DNA of 64,000 nt, from positions 186,001-250,000 of the forward strand of contig NZ_RZNB01000001.1 in NCBI RefSeq assembly GCF_004078635.1, given 5' to 3'. Each line of letters starts with the position of its first letter. Positions within the stretch are counted from its first letter, which is position 1. This DNA is from Labedella phragmitis (GTDB lineage Bacteria > Actinomycetota > Actinomycetes > Actinomycetales > Microbacteriaceae). This document shows, piece by piece, positions 15,646 through 24,866 of the stretch. The position numbers were made by a program, and so were the translations under genes. Under the pieces are notes generated by a model. It ran no database searches and was not told the DNA's origin. It saw only the letters and a program-made list of their open reading frames with translations.

Positions 15646-17196
15646 TCAGGCCATCAGCAGGATGCCGTCGGCGATGAGGCGCCGCACGTCGGGGATCGTC
15701 TCCGCGACGAGCGCGGACTCGTCGACCTCGAGGAGATGGGCGATCGCTCCCAGGATGGAACCGACGTCCAACGTTCCGTCGCTCGCACCGACGAGCGCGG
15801 CGAGTCCCGTCCCCGCGGAGATGGCGCGGCGGAATCCTCCGCCCTGGCGGAGGAGGATCGCCGTCGGCTCGTCGTTTCCGGGCTCGAAGTGATGCTCGAT
15901 GGTCACGTCGGGGGCGACGGCGAGCGACTCGCGCCCGAGCGCGGCGTCGTCGAGTCCGGCCGCCCAGTCCACCGCGGCGACGCAGCGCCCGATGTGCTCG
16001 CCGAGTCCCGCCGTCTCGAGCGACCCGGTCGCCCGCTCGAGCCGCACGACGGGTTCACGGTCCGCGTCGCTCGGACGATGGAGCGTCACGAAGCCGAATC
16101 CCACGCCCGTGACCCCGCGGTGCTCGAAGTCGTCGAGCCACGCCGTCGACAGCCGTGCGAAGTCGTCCGAACCCTCCCGGGTGCCGCCGTCGCGGATCCA
16201 CGTCTCGGCGTAGAAGGCCGGATCGAGGTGCTCCCGCTCCACGACCCACGCGTCGAGCCGGAGGCCCGCGAGCCAGCCGTCCACCCGAGACAAGCCGTCG
16301 GACCTCGTCGTGTACTCCCAATTGCCGAGCATCTGGGCCGTGCCGCCGGGAGCGAGATGCTCGGCGGTCCCGCGCACGACCGCCTCAACGAGGGCGTCGC
16401 CGACGAGGCCGCCGTCGCGGTAGTCGTAGAGCGGCACGCCCTCGACGCGAGGCGTGATGACGAACGGCGGGTTCGTGACGATGCGGTCGAACGTCTCACC
16501 GCTCACGGGCTCGAAGAGGCTGCCCAGGCGGACCTCGATGTTCGTGATCCCGTTGAGCACGGCGTTCGCCCGCGCAATCTCGACGGCGCGCTCCGAGACG
16601 TCGGTCGCGACGACACGCGTCGCCGCACGGGAGGCGTGCATCGCCTGGATACCGCACCCCGTGCCGAGGTCGAGGACCGAGTCGACCGGTGTCGGGATCG
16701 TGATGCCCGCGAGCGTGAGGGACGCGCCGCCGACTCCGAGCACGTGGTCCTCGGGGAGGGCACCGCCGACGGCACGCTCGCCGAGGTCGGAGAGGATCCA
16801 CCAATGGCCGTCACCACGCTCGTCGGTGAAGGCGTACGGATGCACATCGAGGGCGGCCGTCCACGACCGTTCTCCCGATCGGTCGTCGACCCGCAGCAGC
16901 CCGAGCCGAACCGCTTCGGCCGATCCGAGCGCGGGGAAGGCGAGGTCGACGTCGGCGTCATCGATCGGACGGGACAGCAGGAAGAGGTCGAGCAGGACGT
17001 CGAGAGCGTCCCGCGATCCCTGCCGCCGTCGGGCGTCGACGACGCGCGCCGCCGGGACGATGTGCTCACGACCGAGCGCCGCTTCCGCTTCGGGACCCAG
17101 CCGAGAGGCGACGGCGTCGTTCGTGTAGGCGCCCGCGACGAGGTCGGTTCGGAGGAGTGCCAGAAGCTCGGGATTCACCCCCTCATTCAATCGCAC
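15646..17196 (-). CDS. Class I SAM-dependent methyltransferase (RsmC/RlmG/PrmC-like)
   Basis: This protein of about 516 aa has an N-terminal domain of about 150 residues, then a Rossmann methyltransferase core with motif I 'VLDLGTGCGIQAMHAS', an acidic loop 'VVATDVSERAVEIARANA' and the motif IV 'RIVTNPPFVITP'. The NPPF tetrapeptide marks an enzyme methylating a nitrogen in rRNA, protein glutamine or a similar planar amide/amine. A long C-terminal region (about 180 residues) of unknown function follows, as in actinobacterial proteins of this kind. The start is uncertain: GTG 17196, TTG 17190 and GTG 17178 are all in frame, none with a strong ribosome-binding site. It is divergent from the VanZ-like gene. 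Confidence 0.85.
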   Translation of the reverse strand: MRLNEGVNPELLALLRTDLVAGAYTNDAVASRLGPEAEAALGREHIVPAARVVDARRRQGSRDALDVLLDLFLLSRPIDDADVDLAFPALGSAEAVRLGLLRVDDRSGERSWTAALDVHPYAFTDERGDGHWWILSDLGERAVGGALPEDHVLGVGGASLTLAGITIPTPVDSVLDLGTGCGIQAMHASRAATRVVATDVSERAVEIARANAVLNGITNIEVRLGSLFEPVSGETFDRIVTNPPFVITPRVEGVPLYDYRDGGLVGDALVEAVVRGTAEHLAPGGTAQMLGNWEYTTRSDGLSRVDGWLAGLRLDAWVVEREHLDPAFYAETWIRDGGTREGSDDFARLSTAWLDDFEHRGVTGVGFGFVTLHRPSDADREPVVRLERATGSLETAGLGEHIGRCVAAVDWAAGLDDAALGRESLAVAPDVTIEHHFEPGNDEPTAILLRQGGGFRRAISAGTGLAALVGASDGTLDVGSILGAIAHLLEVDESALVAETIPDVRRLIADGILLMA

Positions 17197-17260
17197 GGAT
17201 GAAGACCGGACCCAGGCGTCGCCCGCATGATGGATGACCGGCCACCCGAAAGGCGCCCCC

Positions 17261-17809
17261 ATGATCTCGACCGTGCTGGCGGAGAACCCTCCGCTCGTCC
17301 GTTCCCTCCTCGTTTTCGCGACCGTCGTCGCCGTCGTGGTCGCCGCCTCGCTCGCGGCGGGCGGGCGGAGCGGTCGCCTCCTCGCCGTGGGACTCTCGCT
17401 CGGCGGGATCGGCGTCGTCGGGGTGCTCACCCTCAGCCCCGTGGGATCGGGCGGCCCGCGGCAACCGGCGTGCAACGTGGAGCCCTACAACTGGTTCGGC
17501 GACACTCCGAACGTCGCGCTCTTCCTGCTCCCCGCGATCTTCCTCGTCGTCGCGACGCGCAGCGCCGCTCTCGTCGCGGTCCTCGGCCCGGTCGGCTCCG
17601 CGGCGGTCGAGCTCGCCCAGTACGCGTTCCCCGAGCTGGGGCGACGCTGCGACGTCGACGACCTCCTCGCCAACTCGGGTGGAGCGGTGGCTGGAGCGCT
17701 CATGGGTGCGGTCATCCTGTGGTCCGTGCGCCTCGCCCACCGCCGTTCGCCCGTCGCGGACGCGTCTCCACGATCCGGGACCCCGTCCCCGATCCCGGAG
17801 TATCGTTGA
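17261..17809 (+). CDS. VanZ-like membrane protein
   Basis: This 182-aa protein has the VanZ-family layout of about five membrane helices: 'LLVFATVVAVVVAASLAAGG', 'LLAVGLSLGGIGVVGVLTLSP', 'NVALFLLPAIFLVVATRSAA', a helix through 'VGSAAVELAQYA', and 'SGGAVAGALMGAVILWSV'. The 'CDVDDLLANSGGAVAG' motif is the most conserved block of the family (typically 'RxxDxxDxxxNxxGxxxG'). VanZ proteins are linked to glycopeptide/teicoplanin resistance or surface homeostasis, but no other van gene is near. AAAGG precedes the ATG by about 8 bases. Confidence 0.9.
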   Translation: MISTVLAENPPLVRSLLVFATVVAVVVAASLAAGGRSGRLLAVGLSLGGIGVVGVLTLSPVGSGGPRQPACNVEPYNWFGDTPNVALFLLPAIFLVVATRSAALVAVLGPVGSAAVELAQYAFPELGRRCDVDDLLANSGGAVAGALMGAVILWSVRLAHRRSPVADASPRSGTPSPIPEYR

Positions 17810-17855
17810 TGACTCGAACGGCGGATCGGGCCGTTCCGAGGGACGGAGGGGCGGC

Positions 17856-18236
17856 ATGGTCGACGTCGATATCGCGCGCTTGCGCGAGTTCGCGCGCGAC
17901 GAGCTCGACGTCCTCATCGAACACCGCAGCCGTCAGGGCGAGGACCCGTGGGAGTTCCTCCCCGACATGCCGACGGTCGACGAACTCGTCGTCCTGTCCC
18001 TGCGCGACGACGCGCTCGACGAGCGCGGTCAGACGGCCGAGTACCTCATGGCGCGCCTCGCCGCCCGCTCGACCCGCAACGACGCCGATGACCACCGCCG
18101 TGCCCTCGAGCGCATCGACGCGGAGATCTTCCGTGCCATCGGCATCGAGCACCCGGCCCTCACGCGCACGGCGTGGACGATGCTCGGTCGCATGCAGCAC
18201 GTGCGCGATGACGCGGCGGACGCCGGCGGCGTCTGA
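17856..18236 (+). CDS. Hypothetical protein, Asp/Arg-rich
   Basis: This 126-aa soluble, charged, mostly helical protein has no motif I recognise ('ARLREFARDELDVLIEHRSRQ', 'RTAWTMLGRMQHVRDDA'). The ATG is well supported by GGAGGGG at 5-base spacing, and codon use matches the neighbours, so it is likely a real gene. It follows the VanZ-like gene by 46 bp on the same strand and might share a transcript. Confidence 0.7.
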   Translation: MVDVDIARLREFARDELDVLIEHRSRQGEDPWEFLPDMPTVDELVVLSLRDDALDERGQTAEYLMARLAARSTRNDADDHRRALERIDAEIFRAIGIEHPALTRTAWTMLGRMQHVRDDAADAGGV

Positions 18237-18431
18237 GCGTCGGAGACGTCACCCGCATCCCCGCGGTCTCGCGAAGAGGGCGCCGTGCTCGAGAAGGTCC
18301 TCGCACGCATCACCGCGCACCTCGCGGGACTTCCCCCCGCCCCATCCCTCCGAGTCCCTCACGGTTGCTTCCGAGTCGAACCCGTAGAATCGCACGAGTC
18401 AGGCCGCAGAAAACGGCACTGCAGCCCCCTT

Positions 18432-20660
18432 ATGACCAGACGCCTTCACAAGAGCCTCCTGCGCTCGTTCGCCGCGACGGCTCTCGCGATGGTGTTCTCG
18501 GTCCCCTCGGCTCCAGCCTCCGCGCTCCTCTCATCACCGGAACCGGTCCACACCGGTGCCGGGACGACCACCCGCTCGGCCGTCGACGAGTCGACGGAAC
18601 CGACGGTCTCCCTCGACATCGACAGCGAGTCGGCATCGGTCGGAGGCGACGATCCGCTCCGACTCACCATCACGATCGACAACACGACCCTCACCGAACT
18701 CCCCGGCGGCTCCGTCGTCCTCTCGGCGGGAACCGTCACGATCGGATCGCGGGCGAGCCTGCACGCGCATCTCGACGGCAGCGATCCCCTCCCGACTCCC
18801 ACGGGACTCGTCGAGATCCCGATCCCGACCGTCGCGGCCGGGACGAGCTTCACCTCGGACCCCATCGTCGTGGAGCACGATCGACTCTCGATGCCGGCCG
18901 ATTACGGCGCCGTCCCCTTGTCGGCCGTCTTCTCCGCCGGTGAGATCACCGCTCAGACGCGCAGCACGTACGTCGCGGCGGCGACGAGCCCGACGAGCAC
19001 GATCGGGCTCTCGATCGTCATGCCGGTGACGACCCCGACGGAGCAGAGCGGTCTCATCGGAGCCGAATCCCTCGCGACCTACACGGCACCCGGCGGCATC
19101 CTCACACGTCAGCTCGACGGTGTGATCGGACGCGACGTGACCCTCGCGGTCGATCCGATGATCATCGCGTCGATCCGTGCTCTGGGTCAGGCGGCACCCG
19201 GGACGGCCACGGACTGGCTCGATCGCCTCGCGACCATCCCCAACGACATGTTCCCGCTGCAGTATGCGGACGCGGACGGCGCCCTGCAGGCCGCAGCAGG
19301 GCTCGACGCGCTCCTCGATCCCACCTCGCTCGAGTTCGGCATCCCGGGGGACTACGCCGGCGTCGCACCGACACCCGCCGACACGGCCGATCCCGAGGCG
19401 ACGCCGCCGCCGGAGGGCGAAGCGCCCGAGGACCTCGAGCAGCAACGGCCGACCCTCGATGAGCTCCTGTCGTGGGAGTGGACGTCCGACGACGTCCTGT
19501 GGCCCGCCGAAGGCGCCGTCGCGGCCGATGACCTCGAGATGTTCGGCGCGAGCGGTATAGCCGAGACGATCCTGACCTCCGGGAACCTCGACGGACCCGC
19601 TGTCGGCGCAGCCTCGACGATCGGCGACTCCCAGGTCCTCGTCTCAGACGACGCGCTCTCGACGCCTCTTCGCGAGGCCACCGCAGCCGTCACCTCGAGT
19701 GACTTCGCCGACGCCATCGCCGAGCTCACGGCGGAAGCGGCCGTGACGGCCCGCGAAGCGGGGGCCACGGGCCGCACGATGCTCGCGACCCTCGACCGGG
19801 GCTGGCCGCCCACCGCTGCGGGGCTCGGAAACGCGCTCGACGCGGCGTTCGCACTTCCGACGGTCAACGCGGTCCCGCTCACGCAAGTTCGTGAGGAGGA
19901 ACGGACCGACACCACCATGGCAGGTTTCGAGCCCGACAGCGGGCGGATCGGTGCCGCGAAGCTCCTCATCGAGCGGGAGAAGCAACTCGGCACCTTCTCC
20001 TCGGTGCTCGCGGTTCCCGAGCTCCTCATCGGTCGCGAGCGGGCCCAGATCCTCGCCCTCCTGGCGGTCGACTGGCGCGATACGCCCGACGAATGGACCG
20101 CCGCTCTCGTCGAGCACAACCAGCAGACGACCGATCTCCTCGGGTCCGTCTCGATCCTCAACCCGAGCGACGTCCTGCTCGTGGGGAACGAGAGCGCCAT
20201 CCCCTTCGGCGTCCGCAACGACTCCCCGTACGACATCGCCGTGGAAGTGACGGCCGTGCCGTCGAACATCCGCCTGGACGTGGGAGCACCCCAGACGATC
20301 GAGGTTGCCGCCGAGTCGCGCCAGACCGTCAGGGTTCCCGTGAAGGCGCAGCTGGGCAACGGCGACGTCAGCCTGACCGTGACGTTGTCATCGCTCACGG
20401 GCGAGCGCGTCGGCCAGCCCGTCACGGCCACGGTGGCCGTGCGCGCCGACTGGGAGGGGATCGGATCCGTCATCGCGGTCCTGTTCGTCGTCGCGATGCT
20501 CGTCGCCGGCATCGTGCGCACGGTCCTCCGTCGCCGCGATCACCGGTCCGCTAGGGCCACGGCAGCGGCGGACGCCGCGGCGAGCGCGAAGACCCCCTCG
20601 TCGCCGGAGGCCCGGCAGACGGACCACACCCCGGGCAGCCGGACGAAGGAGAACGAGTGA
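18432..20660 (+). CDS. DUF6049-family secreted/membrane-anchored protein
   Basis: This 742-aa protein sits upstream of murJ, as DUF6049 proteins do in many actinobacteria. It has an N-terminal Sec signal peptide ('RRLHKSLLRSFAATALAMVF', ending near 'SAPASA'), a large extracytoplasmic region of Ig-like beta and Rossmann-like segments, and one C-terminal membrane helix ('GSVIAVLFVVAMLVAGIV') followed by a basic, Ala-rich cytoplasmic tail. Function is unknown; conserved linkage suggests a role with the lipid II flippase in wall synthesis. The gene overlaps murJ by 4 bp (GTGA), implying translational coupling. The ATG at 18432 lacks an obvious ribosome-binding site but fits the signal peptide. 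Confidence 0.85.
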   Translation: MTRRLHKSLLRSFAATALAMVFSVPSAPASALLSSPEPVHTGAGTTTRSAVDESTEPTVSLDIDSESASVGGDDPLRLTITIDNTTLTELPGGSVVLSAGTVTIGSRASLHAHLDGSDPLPTPTGLVEIPIPTVAAGTSFTSDPIVVEHDRLSMPADYGAVPLSAVFSAGEITAQTRSTYVAAATSPTSTIGLSIVMPVTTPTEQSGLIGAESLATYTAPGGILTRQLDGVIGRDVTLAVDPMIIASIRALGQAAPGTATDWLDRLATIPNDMFPLQYADADGALQAAAGLDALLDPTSLEFGIPGDYAGVAPTPADTADPEATPPPEGEAPEDLEQQRPTLDELLSWEWTSDDVLWPAEGAVAADDLEMFGASGIAETILTSGNLDGPAVGAASTIGDSQVLVSDDALSTPLREATAAVTSSDFADAIAELTAEAAVTAREAGATGRTMLATLDRGWPPTAAGLGNALDAAFALPTVNAVPLTQVREEERTDTTMAGFEPDSGRIGAAKLLIEREKQLGTFSSVLAVPELLIGRERAQILALLAVDWRDTPDEWTAALVEHNQQTTDLLGSVSILNPSDVLLVGNESAIPFGVRNDSPYDIAVEVTAVPSNIRLDVGAPQTIEVAAESRQTVRVPVKAQLGNGDVSLTVTLSSLTGERVGQPVTATVAVRADWEGIGSVIAVLFVVAMLVAGIVRTVLRRRDHRSARATAAADAAASAKTPSSPEARQTDHTPGSRTKENE

Positions 20661-22285
20661 CCTCGGGAGATGGACCGTCGATCGGGCGCGCGAGCGCCTT
20701 CCTCGCCTCGGGCACGATGGTGTCGCGCATCCTCGGATTCGTCATGGCGATCCTCCTCGCGCAGACGGTCGGCGCGGTCGGTCGGAGCGGTGACGCCTTC
20801 GCGCTCGCCAACCGGCTCCCGAACAACCTCTACGCGCTCATCGCGGGCGGCGTCGTGAGCGCCGTCCTGGTCCCGTCGATCGTCAAGGCGATCGTCGGCG
20901 AGGACCGCGGTCGCGCCTACGTCAACAAGCTCCTCACACTCGGTATGGCGATCCTGTTCGGCGCCACGATCGCCGCCGTCCTCCTCGCTCCGCTGCTCGT
21001 CCGGCTCTACGGCGGCACGATGCCGGAGCAACAGTTCCAGCTCGCGGTCACCTTCGCCTACTGGTGCCTCCCACAGGTGTTCTTCTATGGGCTCTACGCG
21101 CTCCTCGGCGAGGTCCTCAACGCCCACAAGCTCTTCGGACCGTTCACGTGGGCCCCCGTCTTCAACAACGTCGTCGCGATCTCGGGCCTGCTCGTGTTCG
21201 GTGCGATCTTCGGCGCGGACCCGACGGGTGAACGCGTGGTCACGACGTGGACCGGAGCCATGGTCGCGGTCCTCGCCGGCTCGGCGACCCTCGGCATCGC
21301 GGCACAGGCCCTCGTCCTGTTCCTGTTCTGGAAGCGAGCGGGCCTCCGGTTCCGGCCCGACTTCGGGTGGCGCGGGATCGGTCTCGCGGAGACCGGCCGG
21401 ATGGCCGGCTGGACGCTCGCGATGATCGGGGCGACCCTCGTCGCGGGCATCGTGCAGACGAACGTCACGATGATCGCGTCCGGAGACAACGCGGCGACGG
21501 CGGCGCTGCAGTATGCGTGGCTCATCTTCATGCTCCCGCACTCGGTGATCGCCGTCTCCGTCGCGACCGTCTACTTCACGCGGATGGCGGAGCACGCGCA
21601 CGCCGAGCGCATCACGGAACTCAAGGCGGACGTCGCCTCGGCGACCCGCCAGATCAGTCTCCTGATCGTGCTCGCCGCCGCCGTCATCGGTGCGTGTGCG
21701 ATGCCGTTCGCGAGTCTCTTCACGGGGACGTTCGTCGACGCCGGTGCGCTCGCGGGTCCGCTCGTCGCGTACATCGCGGGGCTCGTTCCGTTCACGATCC
21801 TCTTCGTCCTGCAGCGCACCTTCTACGCGCTCGGCGACACCCGCACGCCCTTCTTCTTCACGGCAGCGCAGGTCGTGCTCTTCTCGGCACTCGCTCTCGG
21901 GTGCGCCGTGCTCCTTCCCGAGGGCCTCATCGGCATCGGCGTCGCCGCGTCGATCTCGATCGCCGGCACCGTCCAGATGCTCCTCGCCTTCGTCCTGCTG
22001 CGCCGCAAGCTCGGCGGCCTCGACACGGCGCCCGTCATCCGCGCACTCGTCGTCTACGTCGTGGCAGCAATCCCCTCCCTCGCCGCCGGCATCCTCACGG
22101 CCTGGCTGCTCGGAGCCTTCTCCGACGGCGGGTTCGCCACCACGACGGTCGTCGGGGCCCTTCTCTCGATGATCGTCATCGGAACGGTCATGGCCGCGAT
22201 CTACTTCGCCCTCCTCGTCGTCATGCGCTCGCCCGACCTGCGCGCGGCACTCGCTCCGATCCTGCGTCGGTTCCGACGCCGCTGA
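20657..22285 (+). CDS. murJ: MurJ-type lipid II flippase
   Basis: This 542-aa polytopic protein of the MOP superfamily (MviN/MurJ) flips lipid II across the cytoplasmic membrane for peptidoglycan synthesis. The N-terminal 'ASGTMVSRILGFVMAILLAQTVGAVG' and 'NNLYALIAGGVVSAVLVPSIVKAI' segments are family hallmarks, followed by about 14 membrane helices in total. It starts at a GTG that overlaps the DUF6049 stop codon (GTGA). Unlike mycobacterial MurJ it lacks a C-terminal pseudokinase domain. Confidence 0.93.
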   Translation: MTSGDGPSIGRASAFLASGTMVSRILGFVMAILLAQTVGAVGRSGDAFALANRLPNNLYALIAGGVVSAVLVPSIVKAIVGEDRGRAYVNKLLTLGMAILFGATIAAVLLAPLLVRLYGGTMPEQQFQLAVTFAYWCLPQVFFYGLYALLGEVLNAHKLFGPFTWAPVFNNVVAISGLLVFGAIFGADPTGERVVTTWTGAMVAVLAGSATLGIAAQALVLFLFWKRAGLRFRPDFGWRGIGLAETGRMAGWTLAMIGATLVAGIVQTNVTMIASGDNAATAALQYAWLIFMLPHSVIAVSVATVYFTRMAEHAHAERITELKADVASATRQISLLIVLAAAVIGACAMPFASLFTGTFVDAGALAGPLVAYIAGLVPFTILFVLQRTFYALGDTRTPFFFTAAQVVLFSALALGCAVLLPEGLIGIGVAASISIAGTVQMLLAFVLLRRKLGGLDTAPVIRALVVYVVAAIPSLAAGILTAWLLGAFSDGGFATTTVVGALLSMIVIGTVMAAIYFALLVVMRSPDLRAALAPILRRFRRR

Positions 22286-22344
22286 CCGCCGACGGGGAGG
22301 CTCCACGGGCATCCTCATCACCGGTCCCACCGAAGGGAGATCCG

Positions 22345-23238
22345 ATGTTCACGGGCTTGAGTGCCTTCCCCCACTCGCCGCTCCGCGACGACGTCGTCGA
22401 CGAGTCGGCCTACGGCGTCCTCATCGAGCGGCTCGTCGCCGCCGGCGTCGACTCGATCACGGCGCTCGGCTCCACGGGCGCCTACATGTACCTCGATCGC
22501 GCCGAGCGTCGCCGGGTGGCGACGGCGGCCGTGCGTCACGCTGGCTCCATCCCCGTCATGGTGGGAATCGGCGCGCTGCGCACGTCGCAGGTCCTGCGCC
22601 TGGCGGACGACGCGCAAGAGGCGGGTGCGAGCGCCGTGCTGCTCGCGCCCGTGACGTATCAGGCGCTCGGCGACGACGAGGTCTTCGGCCTCTTCGAGGA
22701 CGTCACCGCCGGCCTCTCGGTTCCCCTGGTCGTCTACGACAACCCGGGCACGACGCACGTGACCTTCTCCGACGAGTTGTACGCGCGCATCGCGGCGCTG
22801 CCCAACGTGGCCTCCATCAAGATCCCAGGCGTCCCGGTCGATCCGGCGGAAGCCGCGGCGCGCGTCCGCGCCATCCGCGACCGTATCCCGACGTCGGTGG
22901 GCGTCGGCGTCTCCGGCGACAGTGCGGCAGCGACGGGACTGAACGCGGGTTGCGACGTCTGGTACTCGGTGATCGGAGGGACGCTGCCCGAGACGGCGCT
23001 CCGGATCTCGCGAGCCGCCCTGTCCGGCGATCACGCCCTCGCGACGGCCGAGTCCGAGCGCCTCGAGCCGCTCTGGGCCGTGTTCCGTGCGTACGGCAGC
23101 TATCGCGTCACGGCGGCGATCGGGGAAATCCTCGGGCTCGTGGCGCCGGACTCCCTCCCGCGACCCGTCCACGGCCTGACGAGGGAGGCGCGGACTCTCG
23201 TCGCACGCCTCGTGGATGACCTCGACCTCCGCGCCTAG
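22345..23238 (+). CDS. Dihydrodipicolinate synthase/KDG aldolase-family lyase
   Basis: This 297-aa TIM-barrel protein is a class I (Schiff-base) aldolase of the DapA/N-acetylneuraminate lyase family. The substrate-loop motif 'GSTGAYMYL' is near residue 45, the catalytic Tyr is in 'VVYDNPGTTH', and the Schiff-base Lys in 'NVASIKIPGVP'. The Tyr motif is YDNP rather than the usual YNxP, and the Lys block differs from that of biosynthetic DapA, so a role in sugar-acid or amino-acid-derived keto-acid cleavage is more likely than lysine synthesis. AAGGGAGA precedes the ATG at good spacing. It lies between murJ and trxB, 59 bp after murJ. Confidence 0.85.
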   Translation: MFTGLSAFPHSPLRDDVVDESAYGVLIERLVAAGVDSITALGSTGAYMYLDRAERRRVATAAVRHAGSIPVMVGIGALRTSQVLRLADDAQEAGASAVLLAPVTYQALGDDEVFGLFEDVTAGLSVPLVVYDNPGTTHVTFSDELYARIAALPNVASIKIPGVPVDPAEAAARVRAIRDRIPTSVGVGVSGDSAAATGLNAGCDVWYSVIGGTLPETALRISRAALSGDHALATAESERLEPLWAVFRAYGSYRVTAAIGEILGLVAPDSLPRPVHGLTREARTLVARLVDDLDLRA

Positions 23239-23304
23239 CGTCAGGAGCCGCATCGCGACGGTCTCGACCGGTCCGCCGCGGGTCCTCGCCACGGCCGCCG
23301 TCGG

Positions 23305-23330
23305 GGAATAGTGCGGACCTACAATGGGTT
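23305..23330 (+). promoter_or_regulatory. SigR/SigH-type thiol-stress promoter for trxB
   Basis: GGAAT (23305-23309) and GTT (23328-23330) are separated by exactly 18 bases, matching the SigR consensus GGAAT-N18-GTT known upstream of trxBA in Streptomyces and the related SigH sites in mycobacteria. It lies about 34 bp upstream of the trxB start, leaving a short leader. A sigma-A-like TACAAT (23320-23325) overlaps it and is an alternative. Confidence 0.7.
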
Positions 23331-23363
23331 CCACCAGGCGACACGTCAAACGAGGAGTTTCGA

Positions 23364-24350
23364 GTGCGCAACGTCATCATCATCGGTTCCGGCCCCGCCG
23401 GTTACACGGCCGCCATCTACGCGGCGCGCGCCGGGCTCGAGCCCGTGCTCCTGGCCAGTTCCGTCGAGGCGGGCGGTGAACTCATGAACACCACCGAGAT
23501 CGAGAACTTCCCCGGATTCCCCGACGGCATCATGGGCCCCGACCTCATGGCCAAGTTCCAGGAGCAGGCCGAGCGTTTCGGCACCGAGGTCATCCTCGAC
23601 GACGTCACGGAACTCGACCTGCGCGGAGAGATCAAAACCGTCAAGACCGGTTACTCCGGCGAATTCGAGGGCCGCACGGTCATCTTCGCCACCGGATCCG
23701 CGTATCGGAAGCTCGGCCTCGGCGACGAGGACCGCCTCTCCGGTCGCGGTGTCTCCTGGTGCGCCACGTGCGACGGCTTCTTCTTCAAGGGCAAGGAGAT
23801 CGCGGTCGTCGGCGGCGGCGACTCCGCCATGGAGGAGGCGACCTTCCTCACGCGCTTCGCATCGAAGGTCTACGTGATCCACCGCCGCGACTCCCTCAAG
23901 GCGTCCAAGATCATGCAGGACCGCGCGTTCGCGAACGAGAAGATCGAGTTCGTGTGGAACTCCGAGGTCACCGGCATCACGGGTGAGGGCGCCGTCGACG
24001 GTGTCACCCTCCGTGACACGGTGGACGGCTCCGAGCGCCACCTCGCGATCGGTGGTCTCTTCGTCGCGATCGGCAACGACCCGCGCACGCACCTCATCCA
24101 CGGTCAGCTCGACCTCACGGAAGAGGGAACGATCGCGGTCGAGGGCCGCTCGTCGCGGACCAACCTGCCCGGCGTCTTCGCCGCCGGCGACGTCATCGAC
24201 CCGCACTACCGCCAGGCCATCACGGCCGCCGGTTCCGGAACGGTCGCGGCGCTCGACGCCGAGCACTACCTCTCGGCCCTCGACGACGCCGAGAAACTCG
24301 AGGCCGAGGGCGAGACGACCGAGGCCGAAGCACTCATCGCCTCCGCCTGA
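23364..24350 (+). CDS. trxB: Thioredoxin reductase
   Basis: This 328-aa FAD- and NADPH-dependent enzyme reduces thioredoxin. Motifs are the FAD dinucleotide fold 'IIGSGPAGYTAA' (residues 6-17), the redox-active 'CATC' with cysteines 133 and 136, the NADPH fold 'VVGGGDSAMEEA' and the C-terminal FAD motif 'FAAGDVIDPHYRQAITAAGSG'. The start is a GTG at 23364 with GAGGAG upstream. The gene is followed 76 bp later by trxA, giving the usual trxBA operon, and is preceded by a SigR-type promoter, so induction by disulfide stress is expected. Confidence 0.97.
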   Translation: MRNVIIIGSGPAGYTAAIYAARAGLEPVLLASSVEAGGELMNTTEIENFPGFPDGIMGPDLMAKFQEQAERFGTEVILDDVTELDLRGEIKTVKTGYSGEFEGRTVIFATGSAYRKLGLGDEDRLSGRGVSWCATCDGFFFKGKEIAVVGGGDSAMEEATFLTRFASKVYVIHRRDSLKASKIMQDRAFANEKIEFVWNSEVTGITGEGAVDGVTLRDTVDGSERHLAIGGLFVAIGNDPRTHLIHGQLDLTEEGTIAVEGRSSRTNLPGVFAAGDVIDPHYRQAITAAGSGTVAALDAEHYLSALDDAEKLEAEGETTEAEALIASA

Positions 24351-24426
24351 CCCGGCAGATCGTCCGCCGACCAAGACCAAGACCAGCGTCACTCCGCGAA
24401 GCGCAGTGACCGGATAGGAGAAAACA

Positions 24427-24750
24427 ATGACTGCACGTGCAGTGGACCAGGCCTCGTTCCAGGCCGAGGTCCTCAACAGCGACAAGCCCGTCCTCGTCGA
24501 CTTCTGGGCCGAGTGGTGCGGCCCGTGTCGCATGGTCTCGCCCATCCTCGACCAGATCGCGGCGGAGAACCCCGACAAGCTCGACATCGTCAAGGTGAAC
24601 GTCGACGAGAACCCTCAGCTCGCGATGGAGTACCAGATCGTCTCCATCCCGGCGATGAAGGTCTTCCAGAACGGTGAGGTCGTGCAGACGGTCATCGGTG
24701 CGAAGCCGAAGGCCGCCCTCGAGGCCGACCTGGCCGCCGTCCTGGCGTAA
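24427..24750 (+). CDS. trxA: Thioredoxin
   Basis: This 107-aa single-domain thioredoxin has the active site 'WAEWCGPCRM' (cysteines 31 and 34) and the cis-proline loop 'VSIPAMKVFQNGE'. It serves as the electron donor recycled by the TrxB encoded directly upstream, acting in the cytoplasm on protein disulfides. GGATAGGAG precedes the ATG. The operon ends at a strong rho-independent terminator 15 bp after its stop. Confidence 0.97.
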   Translation: MTARAVDQASFQAEVLNSDKPVLVDFWAEWCGPCRMVSPILDQIAAENPDKLDIVKVNVDENPQLAMEYQIVSIPAMKVFQNGEVVQTVIGAKPKAALEADLAAVLA

Positions 24751-24765
24751 CCCGACACCTCGAGA

Positions 24766-24796
24766 GGCCCGTCCGGTTACGCCGGACGGGCCTTTT
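24766..24796 (+). terminator. Rho-independent terminator of trxBA
   Basis: GGCCCGTCCGG (24766-24776) pairs with CCGGACGGGCC (24782-24792) in a perfect 11-bp stem with a 5-base loop, followed by TTTT. Confidence 0.92.
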
Positions 24797-24866
24797 CCGT
24801 ACCCGCGTTCCCTGACCCCCTCGGCTCTCCCCGATAGCATTCGTATAGACGAGAACGGAACGCAAC

